64,000 nt of DNA from Streptomyces sp. NBC_00341 (GTDB lineage: Bacteria; Actinomycetota; Actinomycetes; Streptomycetales; Streptomycetaceae), in contig NZ_CP108002.1 in NCBI RefSeq assembly GCF_041435055.1, positions 8,184,001 to 8,248,000 of the forward strand, in the 5' to 3' direction. The notes beneath the pieces are model-generated. The model did not search any database. It worked only from the letters and a program-made list of their open reading frames with translations, and had not been told where the DNA came from. Positions within the stretch are counted from its first letter, which is position 1. The number at the start of each line of letters is the position of its first letter. This document shows positions 44,433 to 53,239 of the stretch, one piece after another. The position numbers and the translations under genes were made by a program.

Positions 44433-45149
44433 TCAGAAGGTGCGCTCCGCCACCCGGACCCTCTCGACGTTCTCCAGTGCCGCTCGCAGCGCGGCGGCCG
44501 GCAGGGGAGCCCCGAGGGCTTCGGTCCGGTCCTCGAAGGCGGTGTTCTTGTCGGCCATGTAGAGCCAGGTGTACGCGGAGGTCTCCGGCTCGATGCGCCA
44601 GCTGTCCGCCAGCGAGCCCACGTCGACGGTGTCGAAGCCGATCGTGTGGATCAGCGCCGATGCCCCGGTCTTCGCGGAGGCGTCGTTGCCGGCGATGGCC
44701 ACGGCGCTGCGCTCCGGATGGCCCGAGGGACGGGCGAGCTGGGTGATGTGGTGGGCCAGAATGCCGCTGAACGCCTTGACCAGGTGGACCCCGTCGAAGT
44801 GCTGCTGGATCAGCTCGCTGGTGGTCAGCTTCTCCGAGTCCAGCTCCTCGATGCGGCCGTCGCGGATCGGGTAGTAGTTGCTGGTGTCCAGCAGGGTCCG
44901 ACCCCGCAGCGGCGCCGCCGGGACGGACCGGTAGTCGGTGACCGGCAGGGCCATCACGACGAAGTCACCTGCTCGTGAGGCCTGTTCGACCGTACCGGCC
45001 GTGGCCAGCGGGCCCAGGTCCGCGACGAGGCCGGCCAGGCTCTCGGGGCCACGGGAGTTGGACATCACGACCGGAACGCCGTTCCCGACGGCGAGCCGGG
45101 CGATCACTGTGCCCATGACTCCGCTGCCGATGATTCCAAGGGTGGACAT
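44433..45149 (-). CDS. NADPH-dependent F420 reductase-like protein
   Basis: The 238-aa protein begins with a Rossmann fold, LGIIGSGVMGTVIARLAV, and shows VVMALPVTDYRSVPAAPLRG, TLLDTSNYYP and VKAFSGILAHHI, the pattern of NAD(P)H:F420 oxidoreductase (Fno)-type proteins. The SNS sequence after VVM fits the NADP phosphate-binding spot. Many family members are general NADP-linked reductases. It lies 59 bp downstream of the acyl-CoA-dehydrogenase-like gene on the same strand, so a shared operon is likely. Confidence 0.82.
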   Translation of the reverse strand: MSTLGIIGSGVMGTVIARLAVGNGVPVVMSNSRGPESLAGLVADLGPLATAGTVEQASRAGDFVVMALPVTDYRSVPAAPLRGRTLLDTSNYYPIRDGRIEELDSEKLTTSELIQQHFDGVHLVKAFSGILAHHITQLARPSGHPERSAVAIAGNDASAKTGASALIHTIGFDTVDVGSLADSWRIEPETSAYTWLYMADKNTAFEDRTEALGAPLPAAALRAALENVERVRVAERTF

Positions 45150-45208
45150 GACGACTCCTCAGGATTTTTGGTGGACTCTCTTGTGCCGGGGGGACGGCTC
45201 GGCACCGG

Positions 45209-46393
45209 TCAGATGTAGTAGGTGTTGGGCTCCAGGCCGCAGAGGATCCGGCCGTAGGTCTCGGCGTTGACATCCGGATTCATCATCGCGTGCAGGCCGA
45301 AGGTCTGGAGGTCGTTGGCTATCTGCTGCACCGGCACCTTGGTGTAGGCGGCGGAGCCGCCGCTGGACGAGGCGAGGATCTCCACCGCTTCCCGGGTCAG
45401 CCGCACGGCTGAGCCCTCGTCCGCGCGGCTGCGGCCGCGTTCCGCCATCTCCCAGGGCTCGGCCGAGGCGCACTTGGCGTCCAGCTGGGCGGCCAGCCGG
45501 GTCGCGTGGAACTCCGCCTCGTCGAGCTTCATCACCGCTTCGGCGACCCGCAGATGGGTCACCGGGGCCTCGCTCTGGCTCGGGTACTCGGTGTAGGTGA
45601 TCTTGCGGCCGGGGAGCCGCTCGAAGAAGAGGTCCCGCACCGCCTTGCCCATGCCGACGGCGACCCCGACCGTGGACGCCGCGCCCACCATGATCAGCGG
45701 AGCCCGGTACATCGGCGAGTCGGCGTTCAGCTTGGAGACCGACTGGCCACCGAGCACCATGGGCGCCGGCAGGATGCGTTCCTGCGGGATGAACAGGTCC
45801 TTCGCGGTCGTGGTGACGCTCCCGGTTCCGCGCAGGCCGCCGGTGTGCCAGTCGTCGACGATCTCCAGCTCCGACAACCGGACCGGGCCCATCACCGGGT
45901 ACGGCTGCCCGTCCGGGTCCAGGAATATCGCCGCGACCTGCTGCCAGGTGCTGCTGAGGGCGCCGCTGATGAATGGCCACGAGCCGTTGACCAGGACGCC
46001 GCCGGGAACGGGGACGGCCGTCGCGGTCCCGGGCCCGATGGTGGCGCAGAGCCCTGTGCCGGACTCCGCGAACACCTCGTCCTGGACCTCGTCCGGGTAC
46101 AGGCCCATGCTCCAGCCGGCGACCCAGGAGCTGGCCACCACCCATGCGGCGGACCCGTCGGCCTTGGCTATCTCCTGGGCCACCGCCACCATGGTCTGCG
46201 CGTCGCTCTCGTACCCGCCGTAGCGCAGCGGGATACGCATCCGGAAGACACCCGCGTCGCGCAGGGCCTCTACCGAGTCAGAGTGCAGTCGGCGGTTCTC
46301 CGTCGACCACGCGGTGTTGGCCCGAAGCACGGGCGCGATCTCGGACACCTGCCGCACCAGCTGTTCCCGGGTCGGGATGACGGATGTTGACAT
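45209..46393 (-). CDS. Acyl-CoA-dehydrogenase-fold flavin monooxygenase (group D-like)
   Basis: The 394-aa protein belongs to the same broad family as the gene at 1435: N-terminal PLRYGGYESDAQTMVAVAQEIAKADGSAAWVV, beta-domain segment IVDDWHTGGLRGTGSVTTTAKDLFIP, then a helical C-terminus with AVEILASSSGGSAAYTKVPVQQ. The lack of a catalytic Glu and the DGSAAW segment suggest a two-component hydroxylase needing reduced flavin, rather than a dehydrogenase. The ATG at 46393 follows a GAGGAG-like site. It is in a leftward run with an F420-reductase-like protein and an alpha/beta hydrolase. Substrate unknown. Confidence 0.82.
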   Translation of the reverse strand: MSTSVIPTREQLVRQVSEIAPVLRANTAWSTENRRLHSDSVEALRDAGVFRMRIPLRYGGYESDAQTMVAVAQEIAKADGSAAWVVASSWVAGWSMGLYPDEVQDEVFAESGTGLCATIGPGTATAVPVPGGVLVNGSWPFISGALSSTWQQVAAIFLDPDGQPYPVMGPVRLSELEIVDDWHTGGLRGTGSVTTTAKDLFIPQERILPAPMVLGGQSVSKLNADSPMYRAPLIMVGAASTVGVAVGMGKAVRDLFFERLPGRKITYTEYPSQSEAPVTHLRVAEAVMKLDEAEFHATRLAAQLDAKCASAEPWEMAERGRSRADEGSAVRLTREAVEILASSSGGSAAYTKVPVQQIANDLQTFGLHAMMNPDVNAETYGRILCGLEPNTYYI

Positions 46394-46426
46394 GACTTCT
46401 CCTCAACGGACTTGTGGGATCAGAGG

Positions 46427-47374
46427 TCAGACGAAGAACGCGTTGAACGCGTCGATGACGGCCTGCGGCGCTTCCTCGACGAAGTAGTGGCCCGCGTCCG
46501 GCACCAGCACGACCCGCACGTCGCTCCCCTGGGTGGGCAGCGTCGCCTCCATCTGCTTGGCGAACATGCCGTCGGCGAGGTTGGAGACCAGACCGAGCAT
46601 GGGCGCGGTCACCTGCCCGTAGGTGCCGAGGTCGGCGATGTCCTGGCCGAACGTCTGGTACCAGCCGTTGCCGCCCCGGATCCCGTCCGCCGTGTCGTAG
46701 GCCCGGGTGTAGACGGCCCGGTCCGCCGGGGTCACCGCGCCCTGGTCCAGCAGGAAGTTGTCGAAGACCCAGGCGATGAGGAAGTGGGCGCGTCCGGCCA
46801 GCAGTTGTTCGGGCAGGCCGACGACCTGGTTGAAGGCGAACCACCACGGGAAGAAGGGCATGCCCGGGGCAGGCAGCACGGGGATCTGGTACATCGACGC
46901 GTCCGGGTGGAGCACATCGAGCAGGGCGACCCTGCGGGTGGCCTCCGGGTGGTTGACCGCGAAGCTGAAGGCGACCTGTGCGCCGACGTCGTGGCCCGCG
47001 ATGTCCACCTGGTCGTAGCCGAGGGCGCGGACGAATCCATGGACGACCCCGGCCATCGTCTTCTTGTCGTATCCGGTGGTGGGCTTGTCCGAGCCGCCCA
47101 TGCCGGGGAGGTCGAGCACGATGACCCTGCGGCCGGCCGCGGCGAGGGCGGGCATCACCTTGCGGAATTCCCACCAGGTCTCCGGCCAGCCGGGCAGCAG
47201 GACCAGCGGAGTGCCCTCGCCGCCGGTGACGTAGTGGAGGCGGAGACCGTTCACGGTGGCGTACTCGCTGCTGAAGTCGCCGTCCAGGGAGCTCGCGAGT
47301 TCGGCATCGGTCGGGACGCCCGGGGCTTCCCCGCCGGTGTCCGGCGTGCTCGTACTGCTGCTGTTCGTCGTCAC
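46427..47374 (-). CDS. Alpha/beta hydrolase, epoxide-hydrolase-like
   Basis: The 315-aa protein has the epoxide hydrolase/dehalogenase core: HYVTGGEGTPLVLLPGWPETWWEFRKVMPAL (oxyanion-hole segment PGWPETWW), nucleophile elbow AGHDVGAQVAF with Asp, and the late His in PDAGHYFVEEAPQ. HGxP is PGWP here, as is common. The N-terminus is Ser/Thr-rich and probably unstructured. The GTG at 47374 follows GAGGAG and is preferred to an upstream start at 47428. It probably opens epoxides or cleaves esters within the oxidative pathway. Confidence 0.88.
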   Translation of the reverse strand: MTTNSSSTSTPDTGGEAPGVPTDAELASSLDGDFSSEYATVNGLRLHYVTGGEGTPLVLLPGWPETWWEFRKVMPALAAAGRRVIVLDLPGMGGSDKPTTGYDKKTMAGVVHGFVRALGYDQVDIAGHDVGAQVAFSFAVNHPEATRRVALLDVLHPDASMYQIPVLPAPGMPFFPWWFAFNQVVGLPEQLLAGRAHFLIAWVFDNFLLDQGAVTPADRAVYTRAYDTADGIRGGNGWYQTFGQDIADLGTYGQVTAPMLGLVSNLADGMFAKQMEATLPTQGSDVRVVLVPDAGHYFVEEAPQAVIDAFNAFFV

Positions 47375-47541
47375 TGTTCCCACTCCTCGTCGTCGTGGCC
47401 GAAACAGGTATGCGAAGGACCGGCCCACGGGCTCGGTGTTGCTCAGCCATCATCGAAGATGGGAATCCCCCCGGCCTCTTCCTACGTGCCCTCCCTCGTT
47501 CCCGGGTGGGGCGGACGTCGGGTTCGGGGCATGCGTGCTCA

Positions 47542-47580
47542 ACGGCTCGGCAGGTCTGTTCTCTCCGCCTGCCGAGCCGT
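47542..47580. terminator. Hairpin terminator
   Basis: ACGGCTCGGCAGG at 47542-47554 pairs with CCTGCCGAGCCGT at 47568-47580. Confidence 0.65.
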
Positions 47581-47600
47581 ATCCGGGAGTCGCAACGACG

Positions 47601-47635
47601 TACGGGGCAGGGCCGAACAGCGGCCCTGCCCCGTA
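47601..47635. terminator. Hairpin terminator past the SDR gene
   Basis: TACGGGGCAGGGCCG and its complement enclose AACAG, 20 bp beyond the stop of the leftward SDR gene. Confidence 0.8.
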
Positions 47636-47654
47636 CCCATGACGTGGAACCGAG

Positions 47655-48401
47655 TCAGGGCAGCTTCTTCAGGCCGGCCCCGGTCAGGAGGTAGCCGGGC
47701 GCGACCGCGGTCGCCTCAGTCCGGACCAGCTCGACCATCGCTGAGCCGGCGATCTCCGGGGTGAGCAGCGGCCCCATCTGCTTCAGGTACTCCTCCTCTG
47801 ACCGGCCGTCGCGAGCCGCGTACGCGCGGGCCGCAGACCTGCCCAGCTCGGTCACCGGGGTGATCCGGGGAAGCACCGCGGAGAACGTGATGTCCAGTCC
47901 GGCGCGCTTCGCCTCGTCCTGGGCGTATCCGGTGATGAAGCGCTGGGTGGCCTTGGCGCCGGCGTAGCCCCCGGAGAGCGGCGAACCCGCCATCGCTGCA
48001 CCGCTGCTGACCACGATCACCCTGCTGCCGGGACGCAGCGGAGTGAGCAGGGCCTCGCGCAGCCAGTGGAACGCGATCCTGACATCGGTCTGCCAGTTGA
48101 CCGAGAAGGTTTCCCAGGTCTGGTGTTGCAGCGGACGCATGTGCGGGCTCGCGCCGGCCGCCAGGACGACGACCTCGGGCCGGTATCGGTCGAGGAGGCT
48201 GCCCGCCACTGTGGGGTCGCCCGCGTCGGCGAGTTCGGGCACGGTGCTGCCGACGGCGCCGGCCGGATCGGCGAACGGCGCCGCGGTGCGCGAGACGGCG
48301 ACCACTCGGGAACCGGCCTCGGCGAAGGCCGAGGCGATCCCGTGGCCCAGGCCCCGGCTCGCGCCGACGACGATGGTGGTCTTGCCGGACAGGTCGCTCA
48401 T
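47655..48401 (-). CDS. Short-chain dehydrogenase/reductase
   Basis: The 248-aa SDR has GASRGLGHGIASAFAEAG as cofactor loop, LAAGASPH in place of NNAG, the catalytic VIVVSSGAAMAGSP and YAGAKA as YxxxK. The arginine in the loop suggests NADP(H). The missing Asn of NNAG makes it somewhat divergent, as in many dehydrogenase-like reductases. It lies 141 bp downstream of the DUF899 gene on the same strand; operon membership is possible. Its substrate is unknown. Confidence 0.85.
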   Translation of the reverse strand: MSDLSGKTTIVVGASRGLGHGIASAFAEAGSRVVAVSRTAAPFADPAGAVGSTVPELADAGDPTVAGSLLDRYRPEVVVLAAGASPHMRPLQHQTWETFSVNWQTDVRIAFHWLREALLTPLRPGSRVIVVSSGAAMAGSPLSGGYAGAKATQRFITGYAQDEAKRAGLDITFSAVLPRITPVTELGRSAARAYAARDGRSEEEYLKQMGPLLTPEIAGSAMVELVRTEATAVAPGYLLTGAGLKKLP

Positions 48402-48502
48402 GATGTCCTCCAGGTGATGGGCGTGTCCGGTCGCGGACGGTCGAGAACTCCGGACCCGGGACCTGTCGCGGGGAGGCAGCAGGTCCCGGAGCCGGAGTCA
48501 CG

Positions 48503-48529
48503 GGCCCTCCCGGCTGTCGCCGGAGGGCG
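48503..48529. terminator. Imperfect hairpin after the DUF899 gene
   Basis: GGCCCTCCCGGC and GCCGGAGGGC pair with one bulged base. The position, 13 bp beyond the DUF899 stop, supports a terminator. Confidence 0.45.
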
Positions 48530-48541
48530 GGAATCGACGCG

Positions 48542-49240
48542 CTACGACTTGAAGCGTGTCCCATTCCACCAGTTGTTGCCGGGCCCGGCTGCGTCCTTGC
48601 TGTCGTAGCTGTCCTTGTAGCGCCACCAGTCCCAGGGGTGCTCGAGCTCGTCCTCCTGCCGCCCCAGGGCGGTGATGTCCAGGTAGTTGTAGAAGTTCTT
48701 GAAGATGTCCCCGCCCCGGTCGAAGACCGAGTAGGTGTGGAAGACGTCGTCGCCGTCACGGATGAACGCGCTCACCCCGGGCGACTCGCCCATCTCGGTG
48801 GCGGCCTCGTAGTCGTAGTTGAAGTCGCTGCCGAACGACGAGTACCAGGGGTACTTCCAGCCCATCCGGGCCTTGAAGGGTTCGAACTTTGCCAGCGGCG
48901 CCCGGGAGACCAGGGCGAAGCTGGTGTCCCGGGCCCACATGTGGGCGAGCTCGCCGACGCTGTCCGTCTGCATGGAGCAGCCGATGCAGCCCTCGTCGTC
49001 GTCCGGGCCGAACATGAAGTGCCGGACGATGAGCTGGCGGCGGCCCTCGAACAGGTCGAGCAGCGTCGCTGTGCCGTCCGGTCCTTCGAAGAGGTACTCC
49101 TTCTCCGCCTTGACCATCGGCAGCTTCCGGCGCTCCGCGGCGATCATGTCGCGGGCGTTGGTGACCTCCTTCTCCTTCTCCAGGAGCGCCCTGCGGGCCT
49201 CCAGCCACTCCGGTCGGGAAACTATCTTCGGAAGGTTCAT
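48542..49240 (-). CDS. DUF899-family thioredoxin-like protein
   Basis: The 232-aa protein has the DUF899 pattern: RRALLEKEKEVTNARDMIAAERRKLP, FEGPDGTATLLDLFEGRRQLIVRHFMFGP (in parts), GCIGCSMQTD as the thioredoxin-like site, and LDITALGRQEDE near the end. Its usual role in Streptomyces is unknown, often in regions with dioxygenase or CoA enzymes. The ATG at 49240 follows GGGAGAA. It sits 35 bp downstream of the CoA ligase, so it is likely in the same operon. Confidence 0.9.
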   Translation of the reverse strand: MNLPKIVSRPEWLEARRALLEKEKEVTNARDMIAAERRKLPMVKAEKEYLFEGPDGTATLLDLFEGRRQLIVRHFMFGPDDDEGCIGCSMQTDSVGELAHMWARDTSFALVSRAPLAKFEPFKARMGWKYPWYSSFGSDFNYDYEAATEMGESPGVSAFIRDGDDVFHTYSVFDRGGDIFKNFYNYLDITALGRQEDELEHPWDWWRYKDSYDSKDAAGPGNNWWNGTRFKS

Positions 49241-49275
49241 CGGTTCTCCCTGGGTGGTCTGCTTCAGAGTTGCGA

Positions 49276-50826
49276 TTACCGGCCGGTCCGCTCGCGGGCC
49301 AGAAGACTGCGGCGCTCGATCTTGCCGACCGGTGTGCGGGGGATCTGATCGATGAACTCGATCCGCCGGATCTTCTTGTAGGGGGCGACCCGTTCGGCGA
49401 CGAAGGCCATGATTTCCTTCGGCGTGACCGGCGCGCCGGTCACCACGAATCCCTTGGGGATCTCGCTGGCCTCCTCGTCGGGTACGCCGATCACCGCCGC
49501 GTCCGTGACCTTCGGGTGCGACATCAGGACCGCTTCGAGCTCGACCGGGGACACCTGCTGGCCCTTGTACTTGATGAGTTCCTTGATGCGGTCGACGAGG
49601 AAGAGCTCTCCGTTCTCGTCCACATGGCCGAGGTCGCCGGTGTGCAGGAAACCGTCCGGTTCGAGCACCTTGGCGGTGGCCTCCGGGGCGTTGAGGTAGC
49701 CCTTCATCACATGCGGGCCGCGGATGAGGACCTCGCCGTCCTGGTTGTGCCCGAGTTCGTCGCCGGTGGTGATGTCGACGATCTTGCACTCGATGTTGGG
49801 GGAGTTGGGGCCGACCGACCCAGGAACCACCGGGTCGGCGAGCTGCATGAACGAGACGAGTGCCTCGGTGAGGCCGTATCCCTGGCCGATGCTCACCCCC
49901 AGGCGCCGCCGGCAGAGCTCGGCCGTCCCGGGGTCGAGCGCGGCGCCGCCGGAGACGATCGAGCGGAGCGAGGAGAGGTCGTACCGGTCCACCAGCGGGC
50001 TCTTCGCGAGGAGGACGGCGATGGTCGGCACGACGTAGAGGCGCGTGACGCGGTGGTCCTGGATCGCTTTGAGGTAGGCCTCGGGGTCGAAGCGCGGCAT
50101 CGTCACGAGTGTCGCGCCCTGGAGCAGACTGGCGTTCATCGTCATGATCAGGCCGAACGCGTGGTGGAAGGGCGGGACGGCGAGCACCGTCTCGTGCTCA
50201 TCGAGGGGCGCGACCAGACTGGTCTGGAGCACGTTGGCGATCATGTTCCGATGGGTCAGCAGCACCCCCTTGGGATAGCCGGTGCTGCCGCTGGAGTGGA
50301 GCACGGCCACCACGTCGTGCGCCGGGTCGACGGCCGGCTCGGGCGGCACACCGTCGGTGAGCAGCGCGGAGAACGCCGTGGCGCCCTCCGCCTCACCGAA
50401 CACGAAGATCTCTTCGACCTTCGTTCGCGCGGTCACTGCCGTGGCCTTGACCACCTCGGACGGCGTGGTCACCAGCAGGCGCGCTCCGGTCTCGTTCAGG
50501 TGGGCGGTGAGATCGTCCGCCGTGTCGAGGGGATTGAGCACCACCACCGTGCCGCCCGCCAGTGCGGCGGCGTGGAACGCGATCGGGTACGCGGGCACGT
50601 TCGGCGCGAGGAGGGCCAACACGTCGCCCTTGCCGAAGCCGCGAGCATGAAGCCCGGTGGCTGCGCGGCGCACCGCCGATGCGAGCCGGCCGTAGGTGTG
50701 ACCGTTCTCCCCGTCGACGTCGACCGTCGCCAGGCGGTCAGGGTACTGCTCCGCCTGGCGCAGTATGAAGGCGGTGAACGTGGTCTCGGGGACGTGGACG
50801 CGTGGACGTGGGCCGGTGAAAATCAT
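49276..50826 (-). CDS. 4-coumarate/feruloyl-CoA ligase-like acyl-CoA synthetase
   Basis: The 516-aa ANL enzyme has the A3 P-loop HSSGSTGYPKGVLLTHRNM, A5 GQGYGLTEA, A7 LHTGDLGHVDENGE and A10 PRTPVGKIERR with the catalytic Lys. The substrate pocket style (VPPFHHAFGL, SGGAALDPG) is of the 4-coumarate-CoA ligase group. It would activate hydroxycinnamic acids with ATP and CoA. The ATG at 50826 overlaps the stop of the hydratase gene by 4 nt (ATGA), which strengthens the pairing of the two as an Fcs-Ech-like unit. Confidence 0.88.
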   Translation of the reverse strand: MIFTGPRPRVHVPETTFTAFILRQAEQYPDRLATVDVDGENGHTYGRLASAVRRAATGLHARGFGKGDVLALLAPNVPAYPIAFHAAALAGGTVVVLNPLDTADDLTAHLNETGARLLVTTPSEVVKATAVTARTKVEEIFVFGEAEGATAFSALLTDGVPPEPAVDPAHDVVAVLHSSGSTGYPKGVLLTHRNMIANVLQTSLVAPLDEHETVLAVPPFHHAFGLIMTMNASLLQGATLVTMPRFDPEAYLKAIQDHRVTRLYVVPTIAVLLAKSPLVDRYDLSSLRSIVSGGAALDPGTAELCRRRLGVSIGQGYGLTEALVSFMQLADPVVPGSVGPNSPNIECKIVDITTGDELGHNQDGEVLIRGPHVMKGYLNAPEATAKVLEPDGFLHTGDLGHVDENGELFLVDRIKELIKYKGQQVSPVELEAVLMSHPKVTDAAVIGVPDEEASEIPKGFVVTGAPVTPKEIMAFVAERVAPYKKIRRIEFIDQIPRTPVGKIERRSLLARERTGR

Positions 50827-51647
50827 GACGCGGCTTCCACCCGGCTGTACGTGCTGAGGCCGGGCTGGTAGTCGCGCTTTTCGAACTGCTTGAGCGCCAC
50901 GTTGATCCACTCGTTGCCGCTGAGACGGGAGAGCTCCCAGAGCTTCGCCTGGTCGTAGTCGATCGACGTCGGAAGGTCCATGGTCGTGGTGCGCTCATAG
51001 ACCTGCTTCGCCAGTTCCAGGGTGATCGGGTTCTTGTTGATGATCCGTCCGACGATTCGGTCGGTCTCGGCGTCCAGTTGATCGCCCGGTACGGCCTTGT
51101 TCACCAGCCCGTACGTCTCCGCCTGCCGCCCGGTGAGAGTGTCCCCGGTGAGGATGTAGTACAGCGCCTGCTTGCGCGGCAGGTTGTGGGTGGCCGCCCA
51201 GGTGGCTCCACCCGCCGGGAAGATGCCGAAGTTGATTTCGGAGAGTCCGAACTTCGCGGTCTCCGACGTGATGGCCAGGTCGCAGATCCCCGCGACCAGG
51301 AACCCGCCGCCGAAGGCGTACCCGTTCACCTTGGCGATGGTCACCGCGGGAAAGGCCTTCAGCCGCTTGAACCAGTTGAGCGCCACCAGATTGGTCCGGT
51401 AGAACAACTGCGGGTCATCGAAAGGCTGCAGGAAGCACTCTTCGAGGTCCATCCCGGAGCTGAAACTGTCACCGCTGCCGGTCACGACGACCGCCTTTAC
51501 GGTTCCGGCTGCCTCGATCGCGTCCAGGGCCTCATTCATATCCAGGTGCATCTGCGGATTCATCGCGTTCTTCTTGCCCGGCCGGTTCAGGTAGATCGTG
51601 GCCTTCGGTCCGTCGATCTCGACGTTCACCGTGTCCAGCGTGATCAT
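50823..51647 (-). CDS. Hydroxycinnamoyl-CoA hydratase-lyase-like (crotonase family)
   Basis: The 274-aa crotonase-fold protein matches the hydroxycinnamoyl-CoA hydratase-lyase (Ech/vanillin synthase) pattern: SSGMDLEECF, VNGYAFGGGFLVAGICDLAI, GLSEINFGIFPAG with the catalytic Glu of SEIN, and QALYYILTGDTLTG. Together with the CoA ligase it would convert p-coumarate or ferulate to an aromatic aldehyde and acetyl-CoA. No vanillin dehydrogenase is adjacent. The ATG at 51647 follows GAGG. It begins the leftward operon down to DUF899. Confidence 0.88.
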   Translation of the reverse strand: MITLDTVNVEIDGPKATIYLNRPGKKNAMNPQMHLDMNEALDAIEAAGTVKAVVVTGSGDSFSSGMDLEECFLQPFDDPQLFYRTNLVALNWFKRLKAFPAVTIAKVNGYAFGGGFLVAGICDLAITSETAKFGLSEINFGIFPAGGATWAATHNLPRKQALYYILTGDTLTGRQAETYGLVNKAVPGDQLDAETDRIVGRIINKNPITLELAKQVYERTTTMDLPTSIDYDQAKLWELSRLSGNEWINVALKQFEKRDYQPGLSTYSRVEAAS

Positions 51648-52142
51648 TTTTTTGGCCTCTTCTCCAGACGAAGTGCGTACGCGCACAGCAATTCACCAAT
51701 CCACCGTCCGTGGCTCCGGCCACGGATATGAGCATCACATTTTCTGTATCGGGTCGACTTCTCCCAATGTGCTTTGCGTGAATCGGTGCGGAGCGCTCCG
51801 AGGCGGTGCCGGCGGCCGAGGCACCTGTCCGGGGTCACACGCGGGCGGAGGGCCTTGCCACCGGCGAGATCCGGGCGCGCCCTGCCGAGACCCCAAGAGA
51901 GCAATTGGGAAGAGGTGAACCCGGCGGACTGGGGGCAGTCTGTTATGTGGGAGGCACGTAGGCAGGCCAGTTCGCAATCGTGAGCAGCGGGAGGGTGCTG
52001 TTCTGCTCGTGCCGGGGGAACCCAGGACGTGCTTTCTCGCTGGTCTCGGATTTCGGTCACTGCCTCAGGGTGCTGCCGAACGCCGACAGCTGTTTCTGTG
52101 ATCTTTCCGCACAGTTGAGAGACAATCAGGGAGGAACTTCGT
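51648..52142. other. Gene-free divergent promoter region
   Basis: I see no supported gene in these 495 bp. They separate the divergent Ech-like gene and the membrane protein gene at 52143 and must hold both promoters; no clear repeated operator was found. Confidence 0.4.
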
Positions 52143-52916
52143 ATGGATCACTCCGGCATGCCTGGGATGGCACCCACCGTTTCGACGGTGGACACCGTCG
52201 GCGCTGTTCTCTTCATCGGCTGGGCCGTCGCGATGTGGGCCGCCGTCGCCGTGCTCGCGGTCGGGAACCGGAGGGCGGTGAAGCCGTGGCTGTACAGACT
52301 CGGCGTAGGGCTCGTGGGCGTTGGCGTGGTGGGCCAGGTCGGCCACTTCCAGGAACATGTCACGCAGGCGGGCTACTGGATCGCCCATCCCTACTCCCCG
52401 GCGTGGATGACTCCGTGGGCTGACAGCTTTGCCCGTGGGATGGGTCAGGTCGACGCCGGCAAGCCCGCCCTCGGGATGGAGATCCTGCACCTGGTCGGCA
52501 ACTTCATCTTCCTTGCCGGCCTGGTCGGCATCGTGCAGATCACGCACCGGGTCGCCGGGCAGCTGAAGGCGCGCAAGTGGGCCAGGATGGGCGTCTGGAT
52601 GCAGGGCATCCACGGCATCGAGCACATCGTGCTGACGGCTTCCGTGGCGCTGGGCGCGAGCCGGGCCATCGGCCTGTCCACCTGGTTCGGTGCCATCGAA
52701 CCGGGCCCGGCACTGGTGACGTACCGGGTCTGGTGGCACTTTGTGGCCAACGCGGTGGGCACAGTCATCCTCGGCATCGCCGTCTACCACCTCTGGAAGG
52801 AGAAGCGGGCGGTCAAGGAGAGTTTCGGTCTCCTGGGGGACGTGGAAACCGCGGCTGCCCCGGCCGGCTCCGAGGAGGGTTCCGCGAGCGCACTGGAACC
52901 TCTGGGGCGCCGCTGA
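52143..52916 (+). CDS. Uncharacterised membrane protein (DUF6008-like)
   Basis: The 257-aa protein has a His/Met-rich N-terminus (MDHSGMPGM), then about five membrane segments. His residues recur at helix ends, in QVGHFQEHVTQAGYWIAHP, EILHLVGNF, QGIHGIEHIVLT and VWWHFVANAVG. The pattern suggests haem or metal coordination in the membrane, but this is inference. From memory it resembles the Streptomyces DUF6008 family. The C-terminal 30 residues are polar and disordered. It is divergent from the Ech operon and followed by non-coding sequence. Function unknown. Confidence 0.7.
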   Translation: MDHSGMPGMAPTVSTVDTVGAVLFIGWAVAMWAAVAVLAVGNRRAVKPWLYRLGVGLVGVGVVGQVGHFQEHVTQAGYWIAHPYSPAWMTPWADSFARGMGQVDAGKPALGMEILHLVGNFIFLAGLVGIVQITHRVAGQLKARKWARMGVWMQGIHGIEHIVLTASVALGASRAIGLSTWFGAIEPGPALVTYRVWWHFVANAVGTVILGIAVYHLWKEKRAVKESFGLLGDVETAAAPAGSEEGSASALEPLGRR

Positions 52917-53239
52917 GGGGCGGTGGCTCCCGGGCCCGGTCATCGCGCGGAGCGTGTGACCGGGCCCGTTCAATGCCGAGCCCTTCGCGGCGCGCTGCGG
53001 CCCGGCCCGGGTAGCCGGGCTCCTCGATGGGGATGCGCCCCCGCGAGTCGAGTGCGTGCTTCGGGAACCCTTGCACCCGCGGTGGTGGCCCTCGTGGAGG
53101 GCGATGAGCATGACGGGGTGCCAATAGGGCGCCCGTGCTGCCGAGTTGAGACCTCGAATGTCTCCTCGACGCACGGGCGCCTCGTGCGTTGCGCCTTCGG
53201 CGCCGTCACCTCATCGGTGGCCACTGCGAATTGCTCTCT
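52917..53239. other. Gene-poor stretch downstream of the membrane protein
   Basis: No supported gene. The part next to 53240 may be the tail of the decayed group II intron, but no domain V hairpin could be identified. Confidence 0.35.

Noticed and set aside
46427..47374. Equivalence to the SgcF epoxide hydrolase of enediyne clusters
   Set aside because: The N-terminal EHN-type region typical of those hydrolases is missing and the gene is in a separate leftward group.
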